A stretch of DNA of 64,000 nucleotides from Desulfobulbaceae bacterium (lineage in GTDB: Bacteria > Desulfobacterota > Desulfobulbia > Desulfobulbales > Desulfocapsaceae): NCBI GenBank assembly GCA_024640625.1, contig JAHEER010000015.1, positions 1 through 64,000 on the forward strand, in the 5' to 3' direction. The notes below the pieces were generated by a model that did no database searches, had not been told where the DNA came from, and saw only the letters and a program-made list of their open reading frames with translations. This document shows positions 27,305 through 37,158 of this stretch, piece by piece. Both the position numbers and the translations under genes were made by a program. The first letter of the stretch is position 1; the number at the start of each line of letters is the position of its first letter.

Positions 27305-28872
27305 TGGGGAATCAATCGGTCCCGATGAGGGGCGGCCTGCTGATTAGTTCGGTGCTGCTCACCTGGCTTGCGCTGCCGGGGAATTTTTCCTTCTGGCCAC
27401 TGTTGAGCTTCTGCCTGGTTCCTCTTTTGGCGCTGCTGGGTGCAGCGCCCTCCGCAGCAAAGTCATTGGCCTACGGCTTCATAAGCGGCGTCCTCTTCTA
27501 TCTCCTGCAGCTCTACTGGATTGTGCCGGTGTTGCAGCAGTACGGCGGGCTGAACTGGTACCTGGCGGTGCCGGCCCTGCTGCTGCTGGTGATGTATATG
27601 AGCAGCTATCTGGCGCTGTTTGCAGCCGGTTTTTACCTCATCCACAGCGGTGGCCCACGGCTGATCATGCCGGTCGCTGCCGCTGCGCTCTGGGTTGGGC
27701 TTGACTGGCTGCGCTCCTGGCTGATAAGCGGCTTTCCCTGGATGGACATCGGCTACGGTCTGTGGGCCCAGCCCCGGCTGCTGCAGCTGGCTGACCTCGT
27801 CGGCCACCATGGGCATACCTTCATTATCGTCCTGCTCAACGCCACCATTTTTGCTTTGCTGCCCGGCAGCTACCGGGCCAAAGAGCGAGTTGCCGGAGTG
27901 GTCGTGCTGGCCTGTATTGGTGCCTTGAGCGCGTGGTATTCCGTGGACCGCTGGCAGACCGTCGAGAAACTTGTCGAGAAGGCACCCGATGCTGTGGTGG
28001 GAGTCGCCCAGGGTAATGTCGAGCAGACCAGGAAGTGGTCGCCCGAGGAGCGGTTGCGCACCGTCAAGGACTATGTACGGCTCAGTTCCAGCCTGAGCAG
28101 CGAGCGCGATCCGGTGCTGATCGTCTGGCCGGAAACGGCCCTGCCTTTTTATCCGCGCAGAGACGATTTGCTCAAGCCGGTCAGCGACTTCATCGATTCC
28201 AGCACCACCGTGCTGCTCAGCGGCGCCCCCTGGTTCGAAGTCGAGCAGAACGGCGGCGAGCGGCTGGTCCGCTATTTTAACGGGGCACTGCTGATGAAGC
28301 CCGGGGCAGGGTTTAACTTCGGCTATTTCAAGAGCCACCTGGTGCCCTATGGCGAATATGTACCGCTGAAGAAATATCTGCCCTTTCTGGCACCCCTCGT
28401 CGAAGCGGCCGGCGACTTCACTCCGGGAATCGTTGGTGAGCCGCTCAAGGCGGGGCCGGTCAGAGCCGGCGTTTTGATCTGTTTCGAGTCGATATTTCCG
28501 GACCTGGGCAGGGCCTGGGTCGAAGCAGGCGCCAATATGCTGGTTAATTTGACCAATGACGCCTGGTATGGTAAATCGAGTGCCCCGTACCAGAGCTGGG
28601 CAATGACCGTCTACCGCAGCGTCGAGACCAGAAGATCGCTGGTACGTTCGGCCAATACCGGGATTTCCGGCTTTATCGACCCGTTGGGACGGGTACTGAG
28701 TGAGTCGGACCTGTTCGTCGAGTGGGCGGCGGCCTTGGATGTGCCGCTGTTGGACGGCGAGACCTATTTTGTTCGAGCCGGCTATCGCTTTGCGCCGATT
28801 TGCGGAGCGGCGGCAGTCGTGATTATTATAGTCTCATTAAGGCGAAGAAACAGCGGCAGGAATCGGTATTAG
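27304..28872 (+). CDS. lnt: Apolipoprotein N-acyltransferase
   Basis: This 522-aa integral-membrane enzyme attaches the third acyl chain to the N-terminal cysteine of lipoproteins. It has six or so membrane helices (to about residue 210), then a nitrilase-fold domain. The expected triad is visible: Glu in IVWPETALPFY, Lys in FGYFKSHLVPYGEYVP, and Cys in GVLICFESIFPDL. One C-terminal helix follows. Its substrates would include the lipoproteins encoded elsewhere in this window. Its start overlaps the corC stop. Confidence 0.95.
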   Translation: MGNQSVPMRGGLLISSVLLTWLALPGNFSFWPLLSFCLVPLLALLGAAPSAAKSLAYGFISGVLFYLLQLYWIVPVLQQYGGLNWYLAVPALLLLVMYMSSYLALFAAGFYLIHSGGPRLIMPVAAAALWVGLDWLRSWLISGFPWMDIGYGLWAQPRLLQLADLVGHHGHTFIIVLLNATIFALLPGSYRAKERVAGVVVLACIGALSAWYSVDRWQTVEKLVEKAPDAVVGVAQGNVEQTRKWSPEERLRTVKDYVRLSSSLSSERDPVLIVWPETALPFYPRRDDLLKPVSDFIDSSTTVLLSGAPWFEVEQNGGERLVRYFNGALLMKPGAGFNFGYFKSHLVPYGEYVPLKKYLPFLAPLVEAAGDFTPGIVGEPLKAGPVRAGVLICFESIFPDLGRAWVEAGANMLVNLTNDAWYGKSSAPYQSWAMTVYRSVETRRSLVRSANTGISGFIDPLGRVLSESDLFVEWAAALDVPLLDGETYFVRAGYRFAPICGAAAVVIIIVSLRRRNSGRNRY

Positions 28873-28931
28873 ATCGATTTTCGCCAGCACAGTGAAATAA
28901 CACGATCCAGGCAACGTCTTGGAGGATCGAG

Positions 28932-30042
28932 ATGGCACAGGAAAGCGGAGCAGCGTTATCGTTTCAGAAACTAAACGATATGAAAGGCAGGATGCTGGCC
29001 TTGAAGGAGCATCTTTGACTTAGCCGCTAAAAAAGAGGAAGTCGAGCGTCTGGAGCGGCAGACGCTGGCACCCGATTTCTGGTCGGACGGTGAAGCCGCC
29101 CGTAAGGTTCAGAAACAGCTGGGACAGCTCCAGGAGGCAATCAAAAGCTGGGAGGAATCCTGGTCGGAAATAGAAGAGGCGCACCTGTTGCTGGAGATGG
29201 CGGTCGAGGAGAAGGATCCTGAAGCCGAGGCGGAGGTGGCCGACAATCTGGCTGTTATAGAGAAAGAGATCGATCAGACCGAACTGGAATGTATGTTCAG
29301 CGGGGAGCACGATTCCGCCAATGCGATGATCTCGATTCATGCCGGGGCTGGCGGTACAGAGGCCCAGGACTGGGTCGACATGCTCCTGCGCATGTACCTG
29401 CGCTGGGCCGAAGAGAAGGGTTTCAAAACCAAGTTTCTCGATTACCTGGCCGGTGACGAAGCCGGGGTAAAAAGTGTGACCATCTTTATTGAAGGACGAC
29501 ACGCCTATGGCTATCTGCGCTCGGAAGTGGGCATCCATCGTCTGGTCAGGATATCGCCGTTTGATGCGAGCGGCAGGAGGCATACCTCCTTTGCCTCGGT
29601 GATGGTGATGCCGGAACTCGACGATACCGTTGAGGTTGACATCAATGAAAAGGACTTGAGGATCGATACCTATCGGGCCAGCGGTGCCGGGGGACAGCAC
29701 GTCAACAAGACCGACTCGGCTATCCGCATCACCCATCTGCCCTCGGGCATCGTTGTCCAGTGTCAGAACGAGCGCTCCCAGCACCGCAACAAGGACATGG
29801 CCATGAAGATGCTCACCGCCCAGCTCTACGAGCAGGAGCGTCTACGGCAGGCGGAGGAGCAGCAGAGTCTGCACGGAGAGAAAAAGGAGATCGGCTGGGG
29901 CAGCCAGATCAGATCCTACGTGCTGCAGCCCTATCGGATGATCAAGGATCACCGCACCGATCACGAGATGGGCAATGTCGACGCGGTGCTCGACGGATCC
30001 ATAGACAGTTTCATCAAAGCATATTTGCTCTGGGACAGATAG
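28932..30042 (+). CDS. prfB: Peptide chain release factor 2, with programmed +1 frameshift
   Basis: RF2 recognises UGA and UAA stops. The coding sequence starts at ATG 28932 (GGAGG upstream), reads 28 codons to an in-frame TGA at 29016, shifts +1 there and continues from 29017 to 30042, giving about 369 aa. The catalytic GGQ ([14 protein letters not shown]) and the stop-recognition motif SPF ([14 protein letters not shown]) are both intact. The frameshift autoregulates RF2 level. An annotator reading a single frame would place the start too late, near 29188. Confidence 0.97.
29002..29019 (+). promoter_or_regulatory. prfB recoding site (SD-like stimulator and CTT-TGA-C slip site)
   Basis: An internal AAGGAG (from 29004) sits just upstream of CTT TGA C at 29013-29019. 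The P-site tRNA slips from CTT to TTT while RF2 competes for TGA, so low RF2 increases frameshifting. The arrangement matches the classic RF2 feedback site. Confidence 0.95.
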
Positions 30043-31296
30043 ATGGCCGGCAGTAATCCCCCCGAAAGTTCCCCGCCGACCGCCAAACGTTGTGCCAAAT
30101 GCGGTGCCTGCACCCCGGTGTGCCCGGTGTTCAGGGCCAGCGGCAACGAGATCTACAGCGCCCGCGGCAAGCAGCACCTGGCCGAAGTGTTCAAGGATCA
30201 GAGGCCCGGACCGGTGTTCGAGGACATCTATTCAAAATGTCTGCTCTGCGGTGCCTGCTCCGAGGTCTGCCCGCAGCATATCGACATCAGCGACGAGGTG
30301 ATCGAGGCGCGCTCGACGTTTTCGGGGCTTTATGGTGAACACGGCTACCAGAAATATCTGGCCAGAAAAGCACTGAATCGACCGGAACTGCTCGGTGCCG
30401 CCCGGGTGCTCGGCAAAACGGCGGCGGATATGCTTTTCAGAAGGTTGCCGCCGGCCAGCGGCCTGCGGCTCCGACTCGCCCTGTTGGCCCAGACTCCGGC
30501 ACCGTCGGAGATACTTGTTTCTCCGCTAAAACAGGAAAGATCAGGCGGGGCCGCTGCTCAGATTATCTATTTTCCCGGCTGTGCCGCCCGCTATCTCTAC
30601 CCCGATATAATTGACTCCATTTCCATGGTATTGGGCCGCTACGACTGCGAGTTGGTGACTCCTGACGGTCTCGGCTGCTGCGGGCTGGCGACGCTGGCTT
30701 CCGGCACAAAGGATGAGGCCCGGCGGTTGGCGAAAACCAACATCGGGGCCCTGGAACTTAGTGAGGGGCCGATCCTGGTCTCCTGTGGGTCCTGCTATGC
30801 CCATCTGGCCTCCTACGGGACATTGCTGGCCGATGATCCCGCCTGGAAGACAAGGGCACAACTGGTCAGCGAACGGGTCGTCGAGATAAGCGTGTTTTTC
30901 GAGGCGCTGCTCAAAGACGAGACGGTTGCGGTTGATGAACGCCTGCAGCGGCTCAAAGTCTTCTACCACGATCCCTGTCACATGCGAAACGAAGCGGGCA
31001 TCACTGAAGAGCCGAGGAAAGTGCTGGGCTCCTTACCTGGCGTTACGCTGCTGGAACTCGAGGATGGCCCTCAGTGCTGCGGACAGGGCGGTTTGTTTCA
31101 CATCGGAGCCCCGGAGCTGTCGGCTACAATCAGAGACAACCTGGCCGAAAAGATCATCGACCTGAAGCCGGATTTGGTCACTACCACCTGCTCCGGCTGC
31201 CTGATGCAGCTCAAAAGCGCCATGGCCGCCATGCAGCAGGACATTCCCGTGGTCCACCTCACCGCCCTGGTGAACAGCCTTTCCGGCAAACAATAA
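30043..31296 (+). CDS. Two-4Fe-4S, CCG-domain Fe-S protein (GlcF/LldE-like)
   Basis: This 417-aa protein is of the glycolate/lactate oxidase iron-sulfur subunit type. Two ferredoxin motifs lie in the N-terminus ([12 protein letters not shown] and [12 protein letters not shown]). Two cysteine-rich CCG domains follow, the first with [12 protein letters not shown] and the second with [12 protein letters not shown]. It would pass electrons from a 2-hydroxyacid oxidase to the quinone pool. No FAD oxidase subunit (GlcD-like) is adjacent, so its partner lies elsewhere. Its ATG directly follows the prfB stop, an unusual but workable arrangement. Confidence 0.85.
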   Translation: MAGSNPPESSPPTAKRCAKCGACTPVCPVFRASGNEIYSARGKQHLAEVFKDQRPGPVFEDIYSKCLLCGACSEVCPQHIDISDEVIEARSTFSGLYGEHGYQKYLARKALNRPELLGAARVLGKTAADMLFRRLPPASGLRLRLALLAQTPAPSEILVSPLKQERSGGAAAQIIYFPGCAARYLYPDIIDSISMVLGRYDCELVTPDGLGCCGLATLASGTKDEARRLAKTNIGALELSEGPILVSCGSCYAHLASYGTLLADDPAWKTRAQLVSERVVEISVFFEALLKDETVAVDERLQRLKVFYHDPCHMRNEAGITEEPRKVLGSLPGVTLLELEDGPQCCGQGGLFHIGAPELSATIRDNLAEKIIDLKPDLVTTTCSGCLMQLKSAMAAMQQDIPVVHLTALVNSLSGKQ

Positions 31297-31314
31297 CGGC
31301 AAACCCAACAAATT

Positions 31315-32421
31315 ATGTCGACCCAAAAGAATCTTATAAAGACGGTTCAGTCCTCGATTTACGCAGTACCGCTGGCCGAGGTTCTCACTGACGCCAAGCA
31401 TGGGGACCATACCCATTTCGAGCTGATCATCGTCACCATCGAACTTGAAGACGGCAGCACAGGTGAAGGGTATACCTATACCGGTGGTCGGGGCGGTAGA
31501 GCGATCAAGGCCATGATCGATAACGATCTGGCACCGGTCCTGAGCGGCAGGGATGGCACCCAGATTGATCAGTTAGTCGAATTCATGGAATATTATATCC
31601 ACTATGTAGGTCGGGGCGGCATCTCTTCCTTTGCTATTTCGGCCATCGACATAGCCCTCTGGGACCTCAAATGCCGGTCTCTGGGGAAACCCCTTTATGA
31701 GGTCGCCGGAGGCCATGACCACAGGGCCCGCGCTTACTGCGGGGGGATAGATCTGAACTTCAGCCTCGACAAGCTGCTCGCCAGTATAAGGGGTTATCTG
31801 GAGCGCGGTTTCAACGGGGTGAAGATAAAAATCGGGCAGCCTGAACTTACCCAGGATGTGGAGAGAATACGCGAAGTCCGCAGCCTTATCGGTCCCGATA
31901 TCATTTTCATGGTCGACGCCAATTATTCAATGAGCGTCGAGCAGGCCATAGAAGCTGCAAGGCAGTTCACTAAGTACGACATATACTGGTTCGAAGAGCC
32001 GACCATTCCCGATGATTATCAGGGCTATGCAAGGATAGCCGAAGCGACCGGAATGCCCCTGGCCATGGGTGAAAATCTGCACACCATCTATGAATTTGGG
32101 TATGCCTTCGAGCAGGCGAAACTGTCATTTATTCAGCCCGATGCCTCCAACTGCGGCGGTATTACCGGCTGGCTCAAAGTGGCGAAGCTTGCCGACCACT
32201 ACAATATCCCTGTCTGCTCCCACGGTATGCAGGAACTGCATGTCAGCCTGCTCGCCTCGCAACCGCACAGCGGCTGGCTTGAGGTGCACAGTTTTCCTAT
32301 TGATGAATACACCACGCGGCCGCTGGTGGTCGAAGACCGGATGGCGGTGGCTCCGAATCAGCCGGGCATCGGCGTTGAGTTTGACTACACCAAGCTGAGG
32401 CCCCACAGGATAGAACCATAG
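31315..32421 (+). CDS. Mandelate racemase/muconate lactonizing family enzyme
   Basis: This 368-aa enzyme is of the enolase superfamily. Catalytic features of the mandelate racemase group are visible: KIKIG (KxK pair) near residue 166, metal ligands in MVDANYS, FEEPTIP and MGENLHT, and a late His in [10 protein letters not shown]. These fit acid-sugar dehydratases or racemases (for example galactarate/talarate-type), but the substrate cannot be fixed. It lies 18 bases after the Fe-S gene on the same strand. A following TRAP/lyase cluster on the opposite strand may share its pathway (inference). Confidence 0.84.
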   Translation: MSTQKNLIKTVQSSIYAVPLAEVLTDAKHGDHTHFELIIVTIELEDGSTGEGYTYTGGRGGRAIKAMIDNDLAPVLSGRDGTQIDQLVEFMEYYIHYVGRGGISSFAISAIDIALWDLKCRSLGKPLYEVAGGHDHRARAYCGGIDLNFSLDKLLASIRGYLERGFNGVKIKIGQPELTQDVERIREVRSLIGPDIIFMVDANYSMSVEQAIEAARQFTKYDIYWFEEPTIPDDYQGYARIAEATGMPLAMGENLHTIYEFGYAFEQAKLSFIQPDASNCGGITGWLKVAKLADHYNIPVCSHGMQELHVSLLASQPHSGWLEVHSFPIDEYTTRPLVVEDRMAVAPNQPGIGVEFDYTKLRPHRIEP

Positions 32422-32630
32422 CCAATGGCTGCGGCAGGGCTGGTCCTCAGCAAAAGCCCAGAGGATTCTCTTCCCAGCCCCTCTGGTATCGAAGTCTGGT
32501 CCGCCAGCGAGCTCGAACTGATCATAAGAAAGACCTGCGGCAGCCGCTGACAAATCATTTTTAGCTAAACCATGCTAATCCTTGCTGTCAGGCAGCTTTC
32601 GCCAATTACACCTTCCTGAGTCAAGACAAG

Positions 32631-33008
32631 TCAGACTGCCTTTAGGGTGAGTTTTTTCGCCAAGGTTTTGTGCACGGGACAGGCCTGGGCTGCAGATAAT
32701 AATTTCTGTTTTTCAGAACCGGATAGAGAACCCGAGATATCGATCGAATAATTAAAAATGACTTCGTCGGACCGGGATCTGTCAAGCGACACTCTGGTTT
32801 CTACCTGCGCAACAGGTATACCATGATTGTTCGCAAACATGCTGAGCCACATATTCAGGCACGTGGCCAGGGCAGCCTCCAGTAAATCATGGGGCCGGAA
32901 ACCACTGTTACCGCCGCCCTTGTCTGCCGTGGTGTCCGCCACACCTTGGTGGAGCCCGTCAGTGAAAAACACCTGATAATTTGGGGCACGGCTTTTTGCT
33001 GTTATCAT
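32631..33008 (-). CDS. OsmC/Ohr family protein
   Basis: This 125-aa protein has the OsmC-fold pattern with FRPHDLLEAALATCLNMWLSMFANNHG, where one peroxidatic Cys is expected. The second conserved Cys lies in AAQACPVHKTLAKK. OsmC proteins detoxify organic hydroperoxides in the cytoplasm. It is the gene nearest the TRAP transporter on the same strand, but 36 bases downstream, and the connection is not evident. A TGGGAA weak ribosome site precedes the ATG. Confidence 0.88.
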   Translation of the reverse strand: MITAKSRAPNYQVFFTDGLHQGVADTTADKGGGNSGFRPHDLLEAALATCLNMWLSMFANNHGIPVAQVETRVSLDRSRSDEVIFNYSIDISGSLSGSEKQKLLSAAQACPVHKTLAKKLTLKAV

Positions 33009-33044
33009 TTCCCAAGACCTAACGATGATCCCTGTTTTTGTTGA

Positions 33045-34349
33045 TCATTTTACCAGATTTGGCAGCCACAGAACTAACCCGGGGAAGACGATGAAGATTA
33101 TCAGCCCTACCGTTTCGACCAGCGCAAAAGGAATGGCGCCGCGAATGATATCCATAAGTGAAACAGACGGTGGAGACACCCCTTTTATGACGAAGAGATT
33201 GAGGCCAACAGGAGGTGTTTCCGTACCGATTTCGCAGGCAATGGCCATTACGATGCCGAACCAGAGGCTCGAGTACCCCATCTGCAGCACAATCGGCAGC
33301 AGGATGGGTGTGCTGATCAAAATTACCGACACCACATCCATGAACATGCCCATGATATAGAGCAAGGCAAAGATACAGAGCAGGATGACCCAGTTGGGCA
33401 TGTCCAGGGTTGCCACATAGGAAGCCAGTTGCTGCGGTACCTGAAGACGGGTGAGTACGTACCCGAAGAGCAGCGCCGAGGCAAAGATCAACATGATCAT
33501 GGTGCTGGTGTTTATTGTCGATCTCAGTATGTTTCTAAAAGTTTTCCAATCGAGTTTTTTCTTGAAGTATGAAAGGATAAGCGCACCGACACAACCGACA
33601 GCAGCGGCTTCTGTGGGTGTGGCAATTCCCTTGTAAATACTTCCGAGCACCAGAATAATGAGCAGCACCACCGGCCAGATCTGGATCAGGGCGTCAAATT
33701 TCATTTTCCAGCTCACGTCCTCCGTGCTGCGTGGAGCAAGTTCCGGCCTGACCACACCAATTATGAAGATATAGCCCATCATCAGGCCGGCCAACACGAT
33801 TCCAGGTATTATCCCGGCAATAAATAATTTGCCCACAGATTCATCGCCTACAACACCGTACAAGATAAGGGCGACACTCGGTGGAATCAGCAGGGCCAGG
33901 CCACCAGAGGCGGCGACGCAGCCGGTGGCCAGAGATTTATTGTAGCCGCGTTTGAGCATTTCAGGGATGGCAAAGCTGCCGATGGTTGCAGCCCCGGCGA
34001 CGCTCACCCCGCACAGGGCGCTGAAAATTGCGCAGGCGGCAACACTGGCCATGCCCATAGAGCCTGGCAGCCGGTTGCACCACCGGTTGGTTGCCGTAAA
34101 AATGTTGGAGCCTATGCCGGAATGGAAAATTATTTCTCCCATAAGGATAAAGAGCGGAACCGCGACCAGGGGAAATACGGTAAGCCTGTCATAGATAACT
34201 CCCGGTACGGCCCCAAGCCCTCGCACACCTTGAACAAGCAGAATACCGGTGACACTGGACATGCCCAGGGCGCCAAAAACCGGCATTCCCAGGAAAAGCA
34301 GTAGCAAAAAACCGACTATTACGATGAGGGTGATAGTGACAGAATCCAC
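33045..34349 (-). CDS. dctM: TRAP transporter 1 large permease (DctM)
   Basis: This 434-aa protein with about 12 helices is a TRAP-type dicarboxylate transporter large membrane subunit, which uses the sodium gradient to import the bound substrate. Family segments include IPLFILMGEIIF-like PLFILMGEIIFHSGIG, SVAGAATIGSFAIPEMLKRGYN, and GLALLIPPSVALILYG. The GTG start at 34349 follows a strong AAGGAG. It comes 13 bases after dctQ. The substrate is a small carboxylate, unknown in detail. Confidence 0.93.
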   Translation of the reverse strand: MDSVTITLIVIVGFLLLLFLGMPVFGALGMSSVTGILLVQGVRGLGAVPGVIYDRLTVFPLVAVPLFILMGEIIFHSGIGSNIFTATNRWCNRLPGSMGMASVAACAIFSALCGVSVAGAATIGSFAIPEMLKRGYNKSLATGCVAASGGLALLIPPSVALILYGVVGDESVGKLFIAGIIPGIVLAGLMMGYIFIIGVVRPELAPRSTEDVSWKMKFDALIQIWPVVLLIILVLGSIYKGIATPTEAAAVGCVGALILSYFKKKLDWKTFRNILRSTINTSTMIMLIFASALLFGYVLTRLQVPQQLASYVATLDMPNWVILLCIFALLYIMGMFMDVVSVILISTPILLPIVLQMGYSSLWFGIVMAIACEIGTETPPVGLNLFVIKGVSPPSVSLMDIIRGAIPFALVETVGLIIFIVFPGLVLWLPNLVK

Positions 34350-34362
34350 GTTACTCCTTTGC

Positions 34363-34875
34363 CTACGGGTTATCCGAACTGATCGGCGGCCATATCAGCC
34401 TGACGATGCGAACCAGAACCTGGAGTGCGAGTATGAGAGACCCGATCGGGATGATGGCATAGGGAATCCACAGGGGCACATTGAGCAGGGAACTCGAGTG
34501 ATATCCCCCGGCAAAAGCCATTATCGACGATTTAGCTCCCTCCCAGACGAGAATCAGGCAAAATACAAGGACAATGGTTGAGGTGCTGATATCGAGCACG
34601 TGTCTGGCTTTTTCCGGCATGAGATTGACCACGGAGTGCATCTTGACGTGTCGGTCATTCTGCATCACCCAGCCGGCAGCCATGAAGGCAACAAACAAGA
34701 GCAAATACTCACTGAGTTCGACCGAATAGAGCGTGGGTTTGTTCAGAACGTAGCGGGCAATCACTTCGTTAAAGACGAGAATTAAAAGCAGCACCAGGCA
34801 GATTTCGGCCAGGACTGCACCAAGACGGCTGATGCGCTCGAAGCAGTTGAACAACGGATGCAGAAAATTCTTCAT
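34363..34875 (-). CDS. dctQ: TRAP transporter 1 small permease (DctQ)
   Basis: This is the 170-aa small membrane subunit of a TRAP transporter, with four helices and the conserved FNEVIARYVLNKPTLYSVELSEYLLLF region. It pairs with DctM to form the sodium-coupled permease. Its gene lies after a hairpin that separates it from the binding-protein gene. No clear ribosome site precedes the ATG at 34875. Confidence 0.88.
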   Translation of the reverse strand: MKNFLHPLFNCFERISRLGAVLAEICLVLLLILVFNEVIARYVLNKPTLYSVELSEYLLLFVAFMAAGWVMQNDRHVKMHSVVNLMPEKARHVLDISTSTIVLVFCLILVWEGAKSSIMAFAGGYHSSSLLNVPLWIPYAIIPIGSLILALQVLVRIVRLIWPPISSDNP

Positions 34876-34980
34876 GTCGCTGGAAATATCGTTATGCAGA
34901 CACCGCTATGCAGATGATATACTGGGCTCGGCATGCAGAAAAACACTATCCTTTATCTGTTTTACGATGACGGGGAGAAA

Positions 34981-35014
34981 GCCGGATACCGGGAGCATCA
35001 TTCCGGTATCCGGC
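34981..35014 (-). terminator. 12-bp hairpin between TRAP dctP and dctQM
   Basis: The arms 34981-34992 and 35003-35014 (GCCGGATACCGG and its exact complement) enclose a 10-base loop. On the minus strand it lies just after the dctP stop and is followed by TTTCTCC. It probably ends or trims part of the transcript, so the binding protein is made in excess of the permease, as is usual for periplasmic uptake systems. Confidence 0.65.
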
Positions 35015-35047
35015 CGCTTTCAACATCTCAAGAGAAGATAGTGAGAA

Positions 35048-36052
35048 TCATTTGTTCTGGGCGATGAAATCAAGGTATTTTTTTCCGTCCGGCACTTTCG
35101 TCAACCACCACTCGTGCACGGGGATCATTACCTCTTTAAATTTAGCCAGCTCTTCCGGACTGGAAATATGAACGTTGACGCCTTTTTCCTTATACTGATT
35201 GACGGCATCTGCCATGAATTCCTCCAGCATCATCAGCTGCTGCTGGTCGCGCTTTTTACCGCCCTCAATCATAACTTCCTGAACATCCTTCGGCAGACTT
35301 TCCCACTTGCTTTTGTTAATCGCTAAAACACAAGTAAAATAGGCCATGTTCGTGACCGCCAGGTTATCCACCACCTCGTATAATTTGCGCCCAAGTCCGG
35401 TAATCAGTGGGCGGGTGGTACCGTTGATGGTGCCGCGCTGCAGAGCCAGGTACAGTTCACCAGAACTCATTGTGGTCGGGCTTCCCTCCATCAATTCTAC
35501 CGCTTTGCTTGCCGTGCTGCCGGATACGGCCCACTTCTGACCTTTGAAATCGGCGGGTAATTTCACCTCAAAGCCCTTGGAATAAATCTGATACGGGCCG
35601 CCGGCTGCGGTTCCCAGCACTTTCACGTTATGTTCTTCGAATTTCTGATTGATGCCCAGGTCCCAGAGGCCGGCATCGAGACTTTTCTGCATGCTGGCCG
35701 GGGTCTCCCACAAAAAAGGCAAATTACTGATTCCAGTATTGGGTATGATCCCGGTCAGATAAAGATCATTGGGGGCGGCCATGTCGATATCGCCTCGTTC
35801 CAGTGCAGCAAATTCCTCCTTGCCTTTGTAGAGTTGCCCGGAATGGAAAAATTTAAACTTCACTTTCCCGCCGGTTTCTTTTTCCACATAGGTAATGAAA
35901 TCCTGCAGCGGCTGTACCAGATACGGATAGGAAGTTGGCATGTAGGTCGAAAAAACGATTTCAATCGGCTTATCCTGGGCTGTCACAGTTTGTCCCAGAC
36001 ATAGCAGTGCAACGGTAAGAATTGATAAGCTCATCAGGCGCATCATTTTCAT
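35048..36052 (-). CDS. dctP: TRAP transporter 1 substrate-binding protein (DctP)
   Basis: This 334-aa periplasmic binding protein of the DctP family has a signal peptide (LTVALLCLGQTVTAQ) and the typical central region QKWAVSGSTASKAVELMEGSPTTMSSGELYLALQRGTINGT. It delivers substrate to DctQM. A GGAGGAG ribosome site precedes the ATG at 36052. It heads the dctPQM operon. Its ligand is not known, but the neighbouring isocitrate-lyase-family enzyme suggests a branched or substituted dicarboxylate (inference). Confidence 0.93.
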   Translation of the reverse strand: MKMMRLMSLSILTVALLCLGQTVTAQDKPIEIVFSTYMPTSYPYLVQPLQDFITYVEKETGGKVKFKFFHSGQLYKGKEEFAALERGDIDMAAPNDLYLTGIIPNTGISNLPFLWETPASMQKSLDAGLWDLGINQKFEEHNVKVLGTAAGGPYQIYSKGFEVKLPADFKGQKWAVSGSTASKAVELMEGSPTTMSSGELYLALQRGTINGTTRPLITGLGRKLYEVVDNLAVTNMAYFTCVLAINKSKWESLPKDVQEVMIEGGKKRDQQQLMMLEEFMADAVNQYKEKGVNVHISSPEELAKFKEVMIPVHEWWLTKVPDGKKYLDFIAQNK

Positions 36053-36264
36053 AACGAATCTCCTCCTGTGTTTGACGTTTGACTGCGTAAGTTACTTCGT
36101 TGCCCGTACTTTCATAAGAGCGAGTCCACTGTTGTTTGACTATCCTTGTATCATAGCGATCATGTGAAGTAAGCAGAGGGGAAAGCATCTTCTCTCAGAA
36201 CACCCCTGTGCCACTAGAGGTATGTAGATTAACCATAGCTCAAAAAAAAAATGAACAACTTTTC

Positions 36265-37158
36265 TCAACCGCTGCTGTCTGAAATCGATTTGGCGAAAAC
36301 CGAACAGGCTGTTTCCTGAGCACGAATTTCATCCAGACCTACCATACGGTTAAACTCTTCGAAGGTAACCATGCGCTCAGCCATGCTCAGGGTTGTCCCG
36401 TCACTGGCCAGAGCCGCCATCAACTCGTGCACGGCCTTGGCGATGGTGTAGGTCGCGGAAACCGGGTACGCCACCGCGGCGTAGCCGATGGCCTGTAATT
36501 CCGGGGCGGACAGGAAGGGCGTCCTGCCCCCTTCGACGTTGTTTGCCAGCGTCAAACCATCCAATTCTGAGCAGATGCGGCGCATCTGCTCGATATCTGT
36601 TGGGGCTTCGATGAACAATAGATCGGCGCCGATTTCGAGCGCTAAACGGGCCCTGTCAAGTGCCTCGTCGATGCCTGTAACCGCAATGGCATCGGTTCGT
36701 GCCATGATTACCAGGTCGTGATCTACCCGGGTATCGAGTGCAGCCTTAATTTTTTCCAACCATTCAGTTCGCGGTACGACCCGCTTTCCTTCCATGTGGC
36801 CGCAACGCTTTGGGAATACCTGGTCTTCGATGAACAGTGCCGCAACACCTGCACGCTCATAGGCCCTGACGGTGCGAACGACATTGGCCGGCCCACCATA
36901 ACCAGTATCGGCATCGGCGAGAATTGGCAAGGGAGACGCGTCCGAGAGGCGGGCATAGAAATCAGCCATTTCGGTCATGGAAAGCTGAGAGATATCTGGA
37001 GCGCCCAGCAGTCCAGCAGTTGCTGAATAGCCGCCGGCAACATAGGCCTTAAAGCCGCACTGGCTAATGATTCTGGCTGTCAGGGCATCATGTGCCCCCG
37101 GGAGCACTAAGATGTCAGGCGAGTTCAGAAGATGGCGAAACCTGGTTGTACCCTTCAT
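36265..37158 (-). CDS. Isocitrate lyase/PEP mutase family C-C lyase
   Basis: This 297-aa TIM-barrel protein is of the isocitrate lyase/PEP mutase superfamily. The catalytic loop motif KRCGH, with the lyase Cys, is present in EDQVFPKRCGHMEGKRVVP. Metal and substrate regions ILADADTGYGGPANV and ARTDAIAVTGIDEALDRA are also conserved. This is closest to 2-methylisocitrate, dimethylmalate or oxaloacetate lyases; which one is not decided. I chose ATG 37158 (MKGTTRFRHLL), which fits the family N-terminus; an upstream GTG-like start at 37203 is possible. It precedes the TRAP operon on the same strand, 212 bases away. Confidence 0.87.
   Translation of the reverse strand: MKGTTRFRHLLNSPDILVLPGAHDALTARIISQCGFKAYVAGGYSATAGLLGAPDISQLSMTEMADFYARLSDASPLPILADADTGYGGPANVVRTVRAYERAGVAALFIEDQVFPKRCGHMEGKRVVPRTEWLEKIKAALDTRVDHDLVIMARTDAIAVTGIDEALDRARLALEIGADLLFIEAPTDIEQMRRICSELDGLTLANNVEGGRTPFLSAPELQAIGYAAVAYPVSATYTIAKAVHELMAALASDGTTLSMAERMVTFEEFNRMVGLDEIRAQETACSVFAKSISDSSG

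Noticed and set aside
32427-32545. Near-complementary 12-bp sequences (GGCTGCGGCAGG and CCTGCGGCAGCC)
   Set aside because: They have a mismatch and are about 100 bases apart in a GC-rich region. This is expected by chance and there is no element structure between them.
32425-32551. 41-codon plus-strand ORF downstream of the enolase-superfamily gene (starts MAAAGLVLSKSPEDS)
   Set aside because: It has no ribosome site and unremarkable composition, and lies in a short gap between converging genes.
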